64,000 nt of DNA from NCBI RefSeq assembly GCF_009834915.1, contig NZ_WVHS01000004.1, positions 1 to 64,000 on the forward strand, given 5' to 3'. Of this stretch, positions 15,564 through 23,814 are shown piece after piece. The notes beneath the pieces are model-generated. The model had not been told where the DNA came from, made no database searches, and was given only the letters and a program-made list of their open reading frames with translations. Source of the stretch: Hufsiella ginkgonis (GTDB taxonomy: Bacteria; Bacteroidota; Bacteroidia; Sphingobacteriales; Sphingobacteriaceae). Position 1 is the first letter of the stretch. Each line of letters starts with the position of its first letter. The position numbers and the translations under genes were made by a program.

Positions 15564-15932
15564 ATGAAACTTTTTACCAAATCACAATACGAACAACTGA
15601 TCAAAAACGGATCGTGGAATAACGCGGACCGGGATTATATCCCCGTTGTAAAGCTGTTCATGACAAACAGTTCTTACACATGCCTGCTGACTGAACTCGA
15701 CCCTGAATTTCCTGATCATGCATTCGGTTTATGTGACTTCGGCATGGGTTTCCCGGAACTCGGCGCTGTAAGCATTCAGGAACTGAAAGATACGCAAGGC
15801 TTCTTACGCTTTCTAGAACGGGATACTAGCTTTGAAGGCAAATATCCACTAAGTGTCTATGCGCGAGCCGCGAGCGTTGCCGGACGGATCGTTGAAGATG
15901 ACGCGACGTTGCAACGCTTTGTAAAGCCGTAG
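15564..15932 (+). CDS. DUF2958 family protein, copy 3
   Basis: The product is 122 residues from ATG 15564 with AAAGGA upstream; an in-frame ATG at 15498 lies inside the structured leader and is unlikely. It has MKLFTKSQYEQLIKNG, IPVVKLFMTN, LLTELDPEFPDHAFGLCDFGMGFPEL and YPLSVYA, and is the copy closest to the family consensus. It has its own structured leader like the ArdC-like gene, so those two may be co-regulated. Function unknown. Confidence 0.87.
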   Translation: MKLFTKSQYEQLIKNGSWNNADRDYIPVVKLFMTNSSYTCLLTELDPEFPDHAFGLCDFGMGFPELGAVSIQELKDTQGFLRFLERDTSFEGKYPLSVYARAASVAGRIVEDDATLQRFVKP

Positions 15933-15947
15933 GCTGTAAAACAAGAC

Positions 15948-15972
15948 GCCTCGACCGATCCTCGGTCGAGGC
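15948..15972. terminator. Strong hairpin after DUF2958 copy 3
   Basis: A perfect 10-bp stem, GCCTCGACCG with CGGTCGAGGC, around ATCCT, 16 bases after the DUF2958 stop. No T-run follows, so it may be Rho-independent only weakly, or it may be a protein or RNA-stability site. Confidence 0.45.
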
Positions 15973-15990
15973 TTACGACCTGACGATATT

Positions 15991-16122
15991 ATGAGCGATA
16001 TTAAAAAAATGAATGGCTATCCAAACGGTGGGCCCAATAGGCGACTGGCAATGGCGTGTATATCGCAGCTCGCAATCACGATCGGGCATGCAATGGGCGC
16101 AGTTGAGTTCTCGGCCGGATAA
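15991..16122 (+). CDS. Possible 43-residue ORF
   Basis: The reading frame begins MSDIKKMNGYPNGG and ends AVEFSAG, between the hairpin after DUF2958 copy 3 and a convergent gene. It has no ribosome-binding site and no recognised motif. A frame of this length can arise by chance, so it is listed only because nothing else fills the gap. Confidence 0.2.
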   Translation: MSDIKKMNGYPNGGPNRRLAMACISQLAITIGHAMGAVEFSAG

Positions 16123-16152
16123 AGCTGGACGAATATTCAATAGCCAGCTTTT

Positions 16153-16542
16153 CTAGGTATTCTGCACGATCACAATATTATTGACGATGCTGCCATTGTC
16201 ACTTAATTCGTTATAGCGAGGGTCATCACAATACACGATTTTCCTCTTATGTTCCATGAAAGAGTAAAATAGCGGCAATAGCCTGACCCCTGTAAGTTCG
16301 ACAATCTCTACACCGAATGTTAAACGGATGGTCTCATATTCGTCATCGATCTCACCAGAATCAAGCCGGCCATAGGGAATGAACTTGCGCCTGCCATCAG
16401 GCCAGACGAAACAGACATTACGGATATAATCGCCGTCACGAAATTCCACATCCTGCTCTGCGGATGAACCCTCACTATCTTCAACAGGCGCTTCGCGCTT
16501 TGTTTCCGATCGTTCGAAATTTGAAAGAAAATCACGGTTCAT
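16153..16542 (-). CDS. Hypothetical protein coupled to the relaxase gene
   Basis: A 129-residue protein that overlaps the 3' end of the relaxase gene by 11 bases, so it is probably translated from the same mRNA. Residues 1-35 are polar and acidic (ETKREAPVEDSEGSSAEQD) and probably disordered. Then comes a beta-rich domain (VCFVWPDGRRKFIPYGRLDSGEIDDEY, TIRLTFGVEIVELTGVRL). No family recognised. Position suggests an accessory role in mobilization. Confidence 0.6.
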   Translation of the reverse strand: MNRDFLSNFERSETKREAPVEDSEGSSAEQDVEFRDGDYIRNVCFVWPDGRRKFIPYGRLDSGEIDDEYETIRLTFGVEIVELTGVRLLPLFYSFMEHKRKIVYCDDPRYNELSDNGSIVNNIVIVQNT

Positions 16543-19261
16543 AATCTAAGTGCCGAGTGGACCGGTTGAATGTTTTTTCTTCGGTAGGTGTTGCAAGCTT
16601 TTCTGCTGCCCTGGTTCGTGGCGGTTGCGGTGAGCGGTGCTGGGTCGTTCTTGCTTTCGCCAATAGCTCAAGGGCAGATTGTCTTTCGCCACTGCGCTCG
16701 GCGTATTCAAGCAGTTGTTCTTTATCGTCGGTGTAGATCGTCACCATATCCCGCCCACGGGACACCGACACATAAAATTGCTTTGCGTCGGTTGCAGGAA
16801 AAGTTCCAGCTGGCTGTGAAATAAAAACCTCGTCGCAGGTCTTTCCCTGGCTTGAATGGCTGGTAGTGCAATACGCATGATCAATATGCCCGAAATCCGA
16901 AGGGAGGCTGTAGGTGGACTTGCTTTCCCGATTACGTAATTTGATGCTGGTTTTGTTTGATGACACTACCTCGAGCATTTGGCCGTTATTCAGCCGCTTA
17001 TCCTTCTGGTCAAAGCCTCCTTTGGTGATCCTGATCTTATCACCTTTGGCCAGCGGAATGCTGGTGCGTTCATAAAGATCAAAAGCTTTTGCTTTATCGA
17101 GAGGCAGGATTTTCCGCTCGCCATCTTTGCTGATCAGCGATACCTTGCAATTCTGCACGTCATCGATCGTCCAGACCGAGCCGCGCTTAATTTGTGGTGC
17201 TGGCAAATTAAACTGGATGACCTGGCCGGATCTGAAATTACGCCAATCGCCCTTTTGCGCTTCCGTCAGGTTCAGACTACTGAGCTTAACCGCCGCCGCT
17301 TCTTTTTTGCCCAGCAGCTTTGCCGCTTGCAGTTCGCGCCGCACGTCTTCCGTGACGGATTTTCCCTGCTGATGCGTAGGCGACACAATCAGGGCCGATT
17401 TGCCGCGCTTGATTGTTGCTACGTAATCGGCAACCAGTTCAGCGTTTGGATTTAGTGGATCGATCTCCCGGATCGCCTCAATATCGGCCAGCTTGCCAAA
17501 GGCGGCTTTCATATCGCCCTTGCTTAAATCCTCTACCGCAAAACGGTATTTTTCATTGCGCTGCCGTCTGATTTTGCTGATCTGCGCAGGCTTGATCTTG
17601 CCGACCGTCGCAAGCACCCGCAGAGCGTCGCCACGCACGACACTCGAATGCTGACGACTATCGCCAACCAAGATCAGCTGCGCCTGCTTCCGTGTCGCAA
17701 GCGCGATCAAGTCGCGCATGTCTCTCGTGCCGATAAGTCCGGCTTCGTCCACGACTAGGATCTGATTTTGCAACCGGTTTTGCAAATCAGGATCAACGAG
17801 CAGCCGGGCGACCGTTTCGGCATTGGTAAACCCTTCCTTCACCAATACTTCCCGCACGGCTTGCGCCGTGGGTGCGACATACATCGCTTCTTTCCCCGCC
17901 GCTTTAAAATGCCGGTCCAGTTCGGTGAGTGTAGTCGTTTTACCGGAGCCTGCGGCACCGCTGATGATCGACACCAGGTTTGTCGTCGTCAGAACATTCT
18001 CAATGGCTGTTTTGGGCTGCCCTTCGAGTTTGATATCCGGCGCAGTTGCGTATAATGGCTTTAGCTTACCTTGCCCGTTCCGGGCAAGCATGACCATTTC
18101 GCGTTCTTCGGCCAGCACTTCTTTTGTCGTGCAAATTGTCTGATAACCCTCTTTCACTCGGATGAAATTTTGATCCTGGTCAAAGGCTTTAGTGATTTCC
18201 TCGATTGAAACCGAATTATTGCCGACCGCATAGCGGTAAGCTGACTCCAGCAACCGCCGGTCACTGATTGTAGACACCCGTTCAAAGCGGTGTTTGGCCG
18301 CAAAATCCACGCAAAGCTGTGCGGGGAGAGCAGGGGACATGATCTTTTCCTTATGGCGTATGATCGTATCCCCGATGTCCTCTTTACCTTTTGACGCTTC
18401 CCGGATTTGTTTGCGCCATTCCACTTTCAGCTCTGCCATGCTCATATCTTTTTGCTTTTTGCCGCGGGTCCTTGCGCCAAGCTGGTCCAGTTCCTTTTCG
18501 TCCGTTATCCCATGTTCCTTTGCAAACTGTCCTATCTCATTTGTCCTTTTGCTAAACAAGGAAATAATATGATCGGGAATGCCTTCGATTTCAAAGGCCG
18601 TGCGGCTTTTCCTGATCTTATAGCCAAGCCCCATCAGTTTATCGGCAAACCGCTTGTGGTATCGCGCCTGATAGTAAGGCATGCTTCGATTGATTTCACG
18701 AAACTGTCCGGCTTTGTATCGCTGCTCTTTATCATCCCACGTCACATTTGTAACTATATTGTGACAATGCAAATGGGGGTCGCTGAGCTCGCCCTTGGCA
18801 GGGCGGGCGGTCTGGTGAATAAACTCAGCGATAACCATTTCCCCGGTATAGCGATCTTCGTTCCTACCGTTCTTACGAACACGGGTCATTAAGTCGCGCT
18901 CCATCTCTTTCATAGTCTCCCGTGTAGCCTCCCGAAATGCTTTCAGGATATGATCGTCACTACTTAGGACATGCAAAATGCTGGCGCTTTTGGGTACGTG
19001 AAACGATATATCCCACGCTACTATTCGGGTTTCTTTGTTGCGTGGGGTGAGATTTTCGCCTGTCACCGGGTGCGTATTGTCGCAGAGGGCAAAGAACGTG
19101 TCCTTGTCGGTTGGGCCGGTTATTCCGAGCCGGTCCGCAAGCTGGCCGTAAAACCGGCCTGGCAGTTCCTGGTCGTTAATGTAATAGCCGTTGGGCTGCA
19201 AAGCATCTGTGAAGTAGTTTTTTGCCTGCCCGGCGCTGATGGTAGCTATTGCGCGGATCAT
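16532..19261 (-). CDS. MobF-family relaxase-helicase
   Basis: A 909-residue conjugative relaxase (TrwC/TraI class). The start is ATG 19259-19261, giving the N-terminus MIRAIATISAGQAKNYF; an upstream in-frame start would hide this conserved end. Tyr16 is the candidate nicking tyrosine, and the metal-binding histidine triad is HLHCH (about residue 165). The central helicase has Walker A GAAGSGKTTTL, Walker B VDEAGLIG and motif VI region YVSVSRGRDMVTIYT. It nicks oriT, stays bound to the 5' end and unwinds the transferred strand. A strong inverted repeat 15 bases upstream of the start is a likely oriT. The gene begins a minus-strand run opposite to the primase-ArdC genes. Confidence 0.93.
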   Translation of the reverse strand: MIRAIATISAGQAKNYFTDALQPNGYYINDQELPGRFYGQLADRLGITGPTDKDTFFALCDNTHPVTGENLTPRNKETRIVAWDISFHVPKSASILHVLSSDDHILKAFREATRETMKEMERDLMTRVRKNGRNEDRYTGEMVIAEFIHQTARPAKGELSDPHLHCHNIVTNVTWDDKEQRYKAGQFREINRSMPYYQARYHKRFADKLMGLGYKIRKSRTAFEIEGIPDHIISLFSKRTNEIGQFAKEHGITDEKELDQLGARTRGKKQKDMSMAELKVEWRKQIREASKGKEDIGDTIIRHKEKIMSPALPAQLCVDFAAKHRFERVSTISDRRLLESAYRYAVGNNSVSIEEITKAFDQDQNFIRVKEGYQTICTTKEVLAEEREMVMLARNGQGKLKPLYATAPDIKLEGQPKTAIENVLTTTNLVSIISGAAGSGKTTTLTELDRHFKAAGKEAMYVAPTAQAVREVLVKEGFTNAETVARLLVDPDLQNRLQNQILVVDEAGLIGTRDMRDLIALATRKQAQLILVGDSRQHSSVVRGDALRVLATVGKIKPAQISKIRRQRNEKYRFAVEDLSKGDMKAAFGKLADIEAIREIDPLNPNAELVADYVATIKRGKSALIVSPTHQQGKSVTEDVRRELQAAKLLGKKEAAAVKLSSLNLTEAQKGDWRNFRSGQVIQFNLPAPQIKRGSVWTIDDVQNCKVSLISKDGERKILPLDKAKAFDLYERTSIPLAKGDKIRITKGGFDQKDKRLNNGQMLEVVSSNKTSIKLRNRESKSTYSLPSDFGHIDHAYCTTSHSSQGKTCDEVFISQPAGTFPATDAKQFYVSVSRGRDMVTIYTDDKEQLLEYAERSGERQSALELLAKARTTQHRSPQPPRTRAAEKLATPTEEKTFNRSTRHLDYEP

Positions 19262-19275
19262 GGTGTGAATACTAA

Positions 19276-19315
19276 GATGAAAGACGAACGCCAAGGGCGA
19301 TTTTCGTCTTTCATC
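19276..19315. other. Inverted repeat upstream of relaxase; candidate oriT
   Basis: GATGAAAGACGA (19276-19287) pairs perfectly with TCGTCTTTCATC (19304-19315); inside it, CGCC and GGCG form a further 4-bp stem around AAG. An AT-rich tract (TGATTATTAATTATG) follows. MobF relaxases bind a hairpin next to their nick site, and oriT is usually beside the relaxase gene. No nic site can be assigned. It could instead act as a terminator for the minus-strand gene upstream, but the long perfect arms and lack of a T-run favour oriT. Confidence 0.5.
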
Positions 19316-19438
19316 AATGATTATTAATTATGGTGAACAGCCTGTAAGCGCAGGAAGGGCGGCTTAACCGCTCTAGCAAGTGCAAAGGGCCTTACCTAAC
19401 TTTCCAATCAGACATCGGTCCTAAACACTTAGGTTGGC

Positions 19439-20191
19439 TTAAAACACATCAGCAGCCGGTTCTTCGTCGATGATGCTTTCGGCTACTTTGCGCCTAAACT
19501 CCCGATTCCGTGGCTTGTCACCGTAGACCTCAAAACCTCTTGTTTCTTCCGGAGGCAAGCCGTCAACAAAGGTGTTTGCAAACTCCTCGTTACAGATCCC
19601 TTCATCGATTTTGTCCATGATAAATTGATCCCCCAAATGGTATTGGGCAGCCCAACTGATACTGTAAATGATGCTACTACCCATCAGTAAATAACCGATT
19701 TCTTGCTTCAACAGCGCCAGCAACCCGCCAGCAATCAGGAATACACCGGGTTCCAGAATGGTTGCAATTACCCGGGTAGAAGGGTTGTTGCCAAAGATGG
19801 TAAGATTGCGGAACCAAGGGTGGATAATGCCTGGGGAAAGGCTGAATTTTGCAAAATCGAACACCCCCGGTTCCCGAACTGTTTCAAAATGTCTTTTTAC
19901 GGAGAAGTACAGGAAGGCTCCGAGATAGGCATACCAGGTGATATTGTCGCCAATAATGTCGGTGATCGAGGCACCCCAATTTGTAAACAACCTCGGTAAA
20001 AGTGCCAGCCAGATCGCAGCACAGATGCTGGTATAAAGCAGGAAGTAGCGCTCGCCGAAGTTCTTACGAATAAATACTTCAAGGAACAGCCTCGGCCAAC
20101 TACAAAGAGCCAGGAAGAGGTTAAGGATGAATAGTTTAATGCCATTTGTTCTTTTAAATGTTACATAGAAATACAGATTGGACTTTTTCAT
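19439..20191 (-). CDS. Polytopic membrane protein of the mobilization module
   Basis: The product is 250 residues. It has about four hydrophobic segments: residues about 17-33 (IKLFILNLFLALCSWPRLFL), 47-67, 82-95 and 140-180. An acidic soluble tail follows, ending EEPAADVF. No catalytic motif. It is encoded between the relaxase and the coupling-ATPase gene, which lacks obvious N-terminal membrane helices. It could therefore anchor the coupling ATPase in the membrane, acting as a split VirD4 membrane domain. That pairing is inferred from position and topology. Confidence 0.6.
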   Translation of the reverse strand: MKKSNLYFYVTFKRTNGIKLFILNLFLALCSWPRLFLEVFIRKNFGERYFLLYTSICAAIWLALLPRLFTNWGASITDIIGDNITWYAYLGAFLYFSVKRHFETVREPGVFDFAKFSLSPGIIHPWFRNLTIFGNNPSTRVIATILEPGVFLIAGGLLALLKQEIGYLLMGSSIIYSISWAAQYHLGDQFIMDKIDEGICNEEFANTFVDGLPPEETRGFEVYGDKPRNREFRRKVAESIIDEEPAADVF

Positions 20192-20216
20192 GATGTTAAA
20201 ATTTAGTGGTTAATGA

Positions 20217-21722
20217 TTATTGATAGTTCTGATTAAATCGAATTTTTTTAAAGTTCCTGCCGCCGAACAGCTTATCGCCCTGCACGTGGATATAGGCTTC
20301 TACGATGCTGCCATTGCTTTTGCCGCCAGTCATAAGCCTCGTAAACTGTTCAGGCCGTATAAGGCGATCTACTTTTAGGCTGACGGCATCGGTCTGCGAG
20401 AATTTCTCGGCAATCGTAAGGGTGCGACTTGGATCGTAAAACATGGCGTCACCGATAAGCTCGGAGGCCATTTTGTTAGTGGTGACGCAACTATTGGAAA
20501 AGAACAGCTTGGTATTCAGCGTGGCTAAAAACGAGGCAACACGATCGGCGGATTAAGGACCACTTAAGGCAGAATAATATTGGTGGACGTTCTGGCAGAT
20601 ATATACCACCGCAATACGACTGCTCCGAGCCGTAGACTGAAACACCGGATCGTGTTCTGTGATAAACTCCGCGCTTTCGTCACTCCACAGACAAACCGGG
20701 CGAGCATTTTTTGTAATGTCTCTTTTTTCGACCTGCAATTGCCAAATATGCTTGTAGAGCAATTGGCAACATCTTCCAGCACCGTAGTAAAACTTAGTAG
20801 GCAGATCGAGTACAACGACCTTTCCCGCAAGGCTATCTTCCGGCGTAACAGTGATTTTTCCGCTACAAAACAGGGTATAGATTGGGTCTTGAAGGAGTGA
20901 AAAAAGAAACGAACTTACTCCCATTAAAATCACTGACTTGGTCTTGTAGCTTAGTGATTTGAAGGTTTCGAAGAAGAACTGTTCAACGAATTTGAAGGTG
21001 CGCGCTCTGGGGTATATCTCGAGAAATGCCGCCTCCCGAACCTGTCTGTCACTGAACCATTGTTTCGCACCATCCGACCAGCTTTCCGTCCATTGCTGAT
21101 AGTCCGCAGCAATCGAACTGCGGATAGTTTCGAAGGCCTTGTTAAAAGCACGATCAGGATTGTCCTTTTCTTTCTCTTCCGCACCATCATCTGAACCGTT
21201 CGGCGCAGATTGTATAATGTTATACATCTCCTCTATGCTGACCTTAGCGTTGGCAAGCTGACATAGAGAAATGGTATTATGTAGCAAGAGCCTCGTGGAC
21301 TTTTCCCAGAAGGGATCAGCAGAATTTCCACCTTCAATCTGATCTCCCGCCTTAATAACAGTGTATAGAATGTTCAGCAGGTTACTAGTAAAGGCCCCGC
21401 CATTCGAGCGATCCGATAAATACCGCATGAAATCGAAACGGTGAGGACTCTTCTCGCCTATGATAATGAGATCATCACTGCGCCCGGCAAGCTTGCAATA
21501 TTCTTCCCATGTTTCCCGCTCGGATTTAACCGACAGGACCAGAAATCCATAGCCAGCACGCAAGTATTTAAGGGCGAGGGTACGCATCGATGAGGATTTG
21601 CCCGAGCCGTTCGAACCGAAGACCTGGCAGCCTAATATCGAGTGCTTGATGCACCAATCTTGGGACAAATCATCCCCTGTACCAAACTGCATGAGTTTGG
21701 CGTCCAAATCAAACCTTTCCAT
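20217..21722 (-). pseudogene. VirD4/TraD-like coupling ATPase interrupted by an in-frame stop
   Basis: A conjugative coupling ATPase of about 500 codons from ATG 21720-21722. Walker A is GSNGSGKSSSM, the Walker B-like strand is VVVLDLP and the second box is CLWSDESAEF. The frame is stopped by TAA at 20553-20555 just after QNVHQYYSALSGP. The same frame then resumes without any shift: SADRVASFLATLNTKLFF, then KMASELIGDAMF, ending at 20217. The two parts join as one family-typical C-terminus, so a single nonsense change (for example GAA or CAA to TAA) has cut off about 112 codons. The downstream part has an ATG at 20469-20471 but would lack the ATPase. Sequencing error, natural inactivation and read-through are the alternatives. 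Confidence 0.8.
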
Positions 21723-21790
21723 TTTTGAGTGATTATGTGTTGAAACAAAGTGGTATGGACCCACGATGGAGTGCCGCAATGGCCGAAACA

Positions 21791-22006
21791 CTATTTTTCT
21801 CGTTTCTTACGGGACCAGTAGATAGCCTTTGCAAGATTCAGCCGCTTATCATCTTCGATATCTGGCCTCGATGGTCTGCGTCCTAAGCGGGCACGCCACC
21901 GATATTGCTTGCTCCGTTGCAGGCTAAGCGGCATCCGATGAGAAAACTGGTCACTGCTAGGTGGACCGTGGCGATTCTGATCGCTTTCATTCCTTTTCCG
22001 TTTCAT
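21791..22006 (-). CDS. Small highly basic protein
   Basis: A 71-residue product, very rich in Arg and Lys (MKRKRNESDQNRHGP; RSKQYRWRARLGRRPSRPD; YWSRKKREK). It contains no fold signature. It lies 68 bases upstream of the coupling-ATPase start on the same strand. A charge this high suggests nucleic-acid binding, perhaps as a mobilization accessory factor. The composition could also come from a non-coding frame, so confidence is moderate. Confidence 0.45.
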   Translation of the reverse strand: MKRKRNESDQNRHGPPSSDQFSHRMPLSLQRSKQYRWRARLGRRPSRPDIEDDKRLNLAKAIYWSRKKREK

Positions 22007-22049
22007 TTTCTGATTGCTTTAATGTGTTACTGATTTCGCATCCGAGGGT

Positions 22050-22086
22050 AAGAATAACCCCGCCACCTTGGGCGGCGGGGATTATC
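22050..22086 (-). terminator. Intrinsic terminator
   Basis: On the minus strand CCCCGCCGCC pairs with GGTGGCGGGG around a short AAG-containing loop, followed by TTATTCTT. It begins just after the stop of the 66-residue gene at 22090-22290 and separates it from the basic-protein/coupling-ATPase genes. Confidence 0.7.
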
Positions 22087-22089
22087 CGC

Positions 22090-22290
22090 TTACTTCTTCA
22101 GCCTGGCCGCAAAATCTGTTTGCGACATTCCTGCGCCATAGGTGTTGTGGCGAGAGGTGCTAAAGGTTGTGCTTCCGCCATCATATTGCGTCACCGAATG
22201 GCCGTTAATGGTATTGATCCACTTATTCGGCTCATAGGCTGAACGCTGATAGCCAGCTGCACCCAAAGCTTTTTCATTTTGATTGCTCAT
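22090..22290 (-). CDS. Small hypothetical protein
   Basis: A 66-residue polar protein rich in Ser, Thr, Asn and Gly (GAAGYQRSAYEPNKWINTINGHSV is its core, read here only by its first residues GAAGYQRSAY). It has no Cys, signal peptide or membrane helix. It is followed by a good intrinsic terminator, which supports a genuine gene end. No family recognised. It belongs to the minus-strand group of small genes upstream of the coupling ATPase. Confidence 0.55.
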   Translation of the reverse strand: MSNQNEKALGAAGYQRSAYEPNKWINTINGHSVTQYDGGSTTFSTSRHNTYGAGMSQTDFAARLKK

Positions 22291-22396
22291 AAAATGTTAA
22301 TTGCTTCGTTTTTCTTACTCTGTTCCAGCTTTTCAGGATCGCTGGCCTGACGTCAGGGGGTTCGGCGTTTTTCCCATTGCGCAATATTTTTATAGG

Positions 22397-22873
22397 CTAA
22401 CGATCGATGTCTTTGCCTTTGCTTTTGTCTTTCTGTGCCGGAGCAACTTCTTTGCTTTCGGATTTACGTTCCAGCCATTTCGGCGTCGAGAAATCTTTGT
22501 CGGTAGATTTCGAACCCTCTTTCATCTTCTCCTGTATAGATTTAATCGCATATTCTGTTTGAGCCGCTTCCAGGCCTTTCTTGTAATCTTTATTAAGGTA
22601 TTTGGTCATCACCAGCCGATTGATCATCGACGGGTCGTGCTCGGCCAACGTGCGACCATTGTAAAACCCGTTCTTGAATTCGCGTGTATAGTCTTTGCGG
22701 GGGATATTGGCATGGAACTCCTGATGATCCCTGCCGACCTGCATTGCCCTGACAAAGTCATTCTTCGGATTGTCCTTAATAATCTTGTTCAGTAGCCGGG
22801 GTTCATAGTTGCTAAGCGTATAACCGATGTTATAGGCACGGGCTATTTTCTTTTCTTCTTCTGTCAGTGCCAT
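22397..22873 (-). CDS. Hypothetical helical mobilization-module protein
   Basis: The product is 158 residues. It is predicted mostly helical with two similar-looking segments: IGYTLSNYEPRLLNKIIK near the N-terminus and FYNGRTLAEHDPSMINRLV in the middle. Both have the pattern G-x-x-L-x-x-x-(E/D)P-x-(L/M)-(I/L)N, which suggests an internal duplication. The C-terminal 45 residues are highly charged and probably disordered. It starts two bases after the HTH gene ends, so the two form an operon. Function unknown. Confidence 0.65.
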   Translation of the reverse strand: MALTEEEKKIARAYNIGYTLSNYEPRLLNKIIKDNPKNDFVRAMQVGRDHQEFHANIPRKDYTREFKNGFYNGRTLAEHDPSMINRLVMTKYLNKDYKKGLEAAQTEYAIKSIQEKMKEGSKSTDKDFSTPKWLERKSESKEVAPAQKDKSKGKDIDR

Positions 22874-22875
22874 GA

Positions 22876-23151
22876 TTACTTACGTGTGTGTTTTTCAATA
22901 TATTTCTCAACTGATTCCCGGTCGTACATGATAAGCTTCCTAGAAAGCTGGGAGATGCGAAACGCATCCGTATCCCGCAGTTTCTGCAATGTGGCGGGGC
23001 TGCTGATATTCAGCATCCGCATGACCTCGTCACCGGTAATCCATTTATCCCCTTTCTCCTTGCCCTTTATCCGTTCGTAAAGAGCATCGATCAGTTCGAA
23101 GAAGGCTGGTTCTTCGAGACAGATGAACTGGGCATTAATTTTCGTTTCCAT
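22876..23151 (-). CDS. Helix-turn-helix DNA-binding protein
   Basis: The product is 91 residues. An N-terminal helix is followed by a MerR/excisionase-like HTH: WITGDEVMRMLNISSPATLQKLRD (about residues 41-64, key residues W41 and LNIS), then a wing SRKLIMYDRESVEKYI. This design is common in Bacteroidota mobilization and transfer regions, where such proteins act as excision factors or regulators. Its start overlaps the 3' end of the upstream 62-residue gene by 17 bases. Confidence 0.78.
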   Translation of the reverse strand: METKINAQFICLEEPAFFELIDALYERIKGKEKGDKWITGDEVMRMLNISSPATLQKLRDTDAFRISQLSRKLIMYDRESVEKYIEKHTRK

Positions 23152-23323
23152 GCTCCCGCGGCGTTAATAATTGATCATTTGGGAATAAAAGTTCGGGGTC
23201 AGGGTACTCCCAAGCGCCTTTAAGCACCTGAAATTTCCCCTTTTTGTCATCTTCAAAGTATGTTTCTAGCATAACTTGATTGTAGGTGGCTGCTGGCTTA
23301 CTGAAGTCAATTTTAGTGCGCAT
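23135..23323 (-). CDS. Small hypothetical protein
   Basis: A 62-residue product with an aromatic, acidic composition (YNQVMLETYFEDDKKGKFQVLKG). It overlaps the downstream HTH gene by 17 bases, which suggests coupling. No motif or family recognised; listed on operon grounds. Confidence 0.45.
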   Translation of the reverse strand: MRTKIDFSKPAATYNQVMLETYFEDDKKGKFQVLKGAWEYPDPELLFPNDQLLTPREHGNEN

Positions 23324-23399
23324 AGCTATATGTTTTAATAATTATTTGCTTGACAGGGGATTTACCATTATGTATAAAGTGGGTTGAGCGAGGTAAATA

Positions 23400-23708
23400 A
23401 TGGCCATTTTTAAGGACTCTGGTGAGAATGCTGAAATTTTCCAACAGCGCGACTACGTGCTGAATGAGGTTGGCATCCAGAGATATGAGGAAGAATTTGG
23501 TAAGGATAGAGCTACTGGCTATATGGAAGCGATGAGAGATTTTAATCATCAACTGAAGCACATTCTTGGTGCTGGCTATCTTTATACTGGCCCACCAAAA
23601 GCTGGAATGAGAATGAGAATTCGAATTGCTACTTTGTTTCATGAAAATGATGATTTAATCGATCTTTTTGTCACAAAAAACAGGTCTGATAACAGCCCTA
23701 AATTTTAA
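23400..23708 (+). CDS. Small hypothetical protein upstream of the NLR gene
   Basis: A 102-residue product with a mostly helical N-terminal two thirds (AEIFQQRDYVLNEVGIQRYEEEF is the core, amphipathic) and a GPPKAG turn. It is divergent from the mobilization genes and points the same way as the NLR-like gene 106 bases downstream. An opposing frame covers much of the same DNA, but its low-complexity Ser/His composition makes it the shadow. Function unknown; it could be a partner of the NLR gene or an unrelated regulator. Confidence 0.5.
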   Translation: MAIFKDSGENAEIFQQRDYVLNEVGIQRYEEEFGKDRATGYMEAMRDFNHQLKHILGAGYLYTGPPKAGMRMRIRIATLFHENDDLIDLFVTKNRSDNSPKF

Positions 23709-23814
23709 CTAGAGCTGTTTCTGACACAATCTTACAACCGATCCAGCAACTACCTGATATCAGATTAATCCAGCATAATTTTTTTTAATTTTATGTATGA
23801 CCAAATGATTTTAT

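Noticed and set aside
15950-16122. Region between DUF2958 copy 3 and the relaxase-linked gene as a riboswitch
   Set aside because: Only a single short hairpin is visible and the flanking genes converge, so no downstream gene would be controlled.
17768-18892. Several plus-strand ORFs of 92-161 codons
   Set aside because: They are antisense shadows of the MobF relaxase gene.
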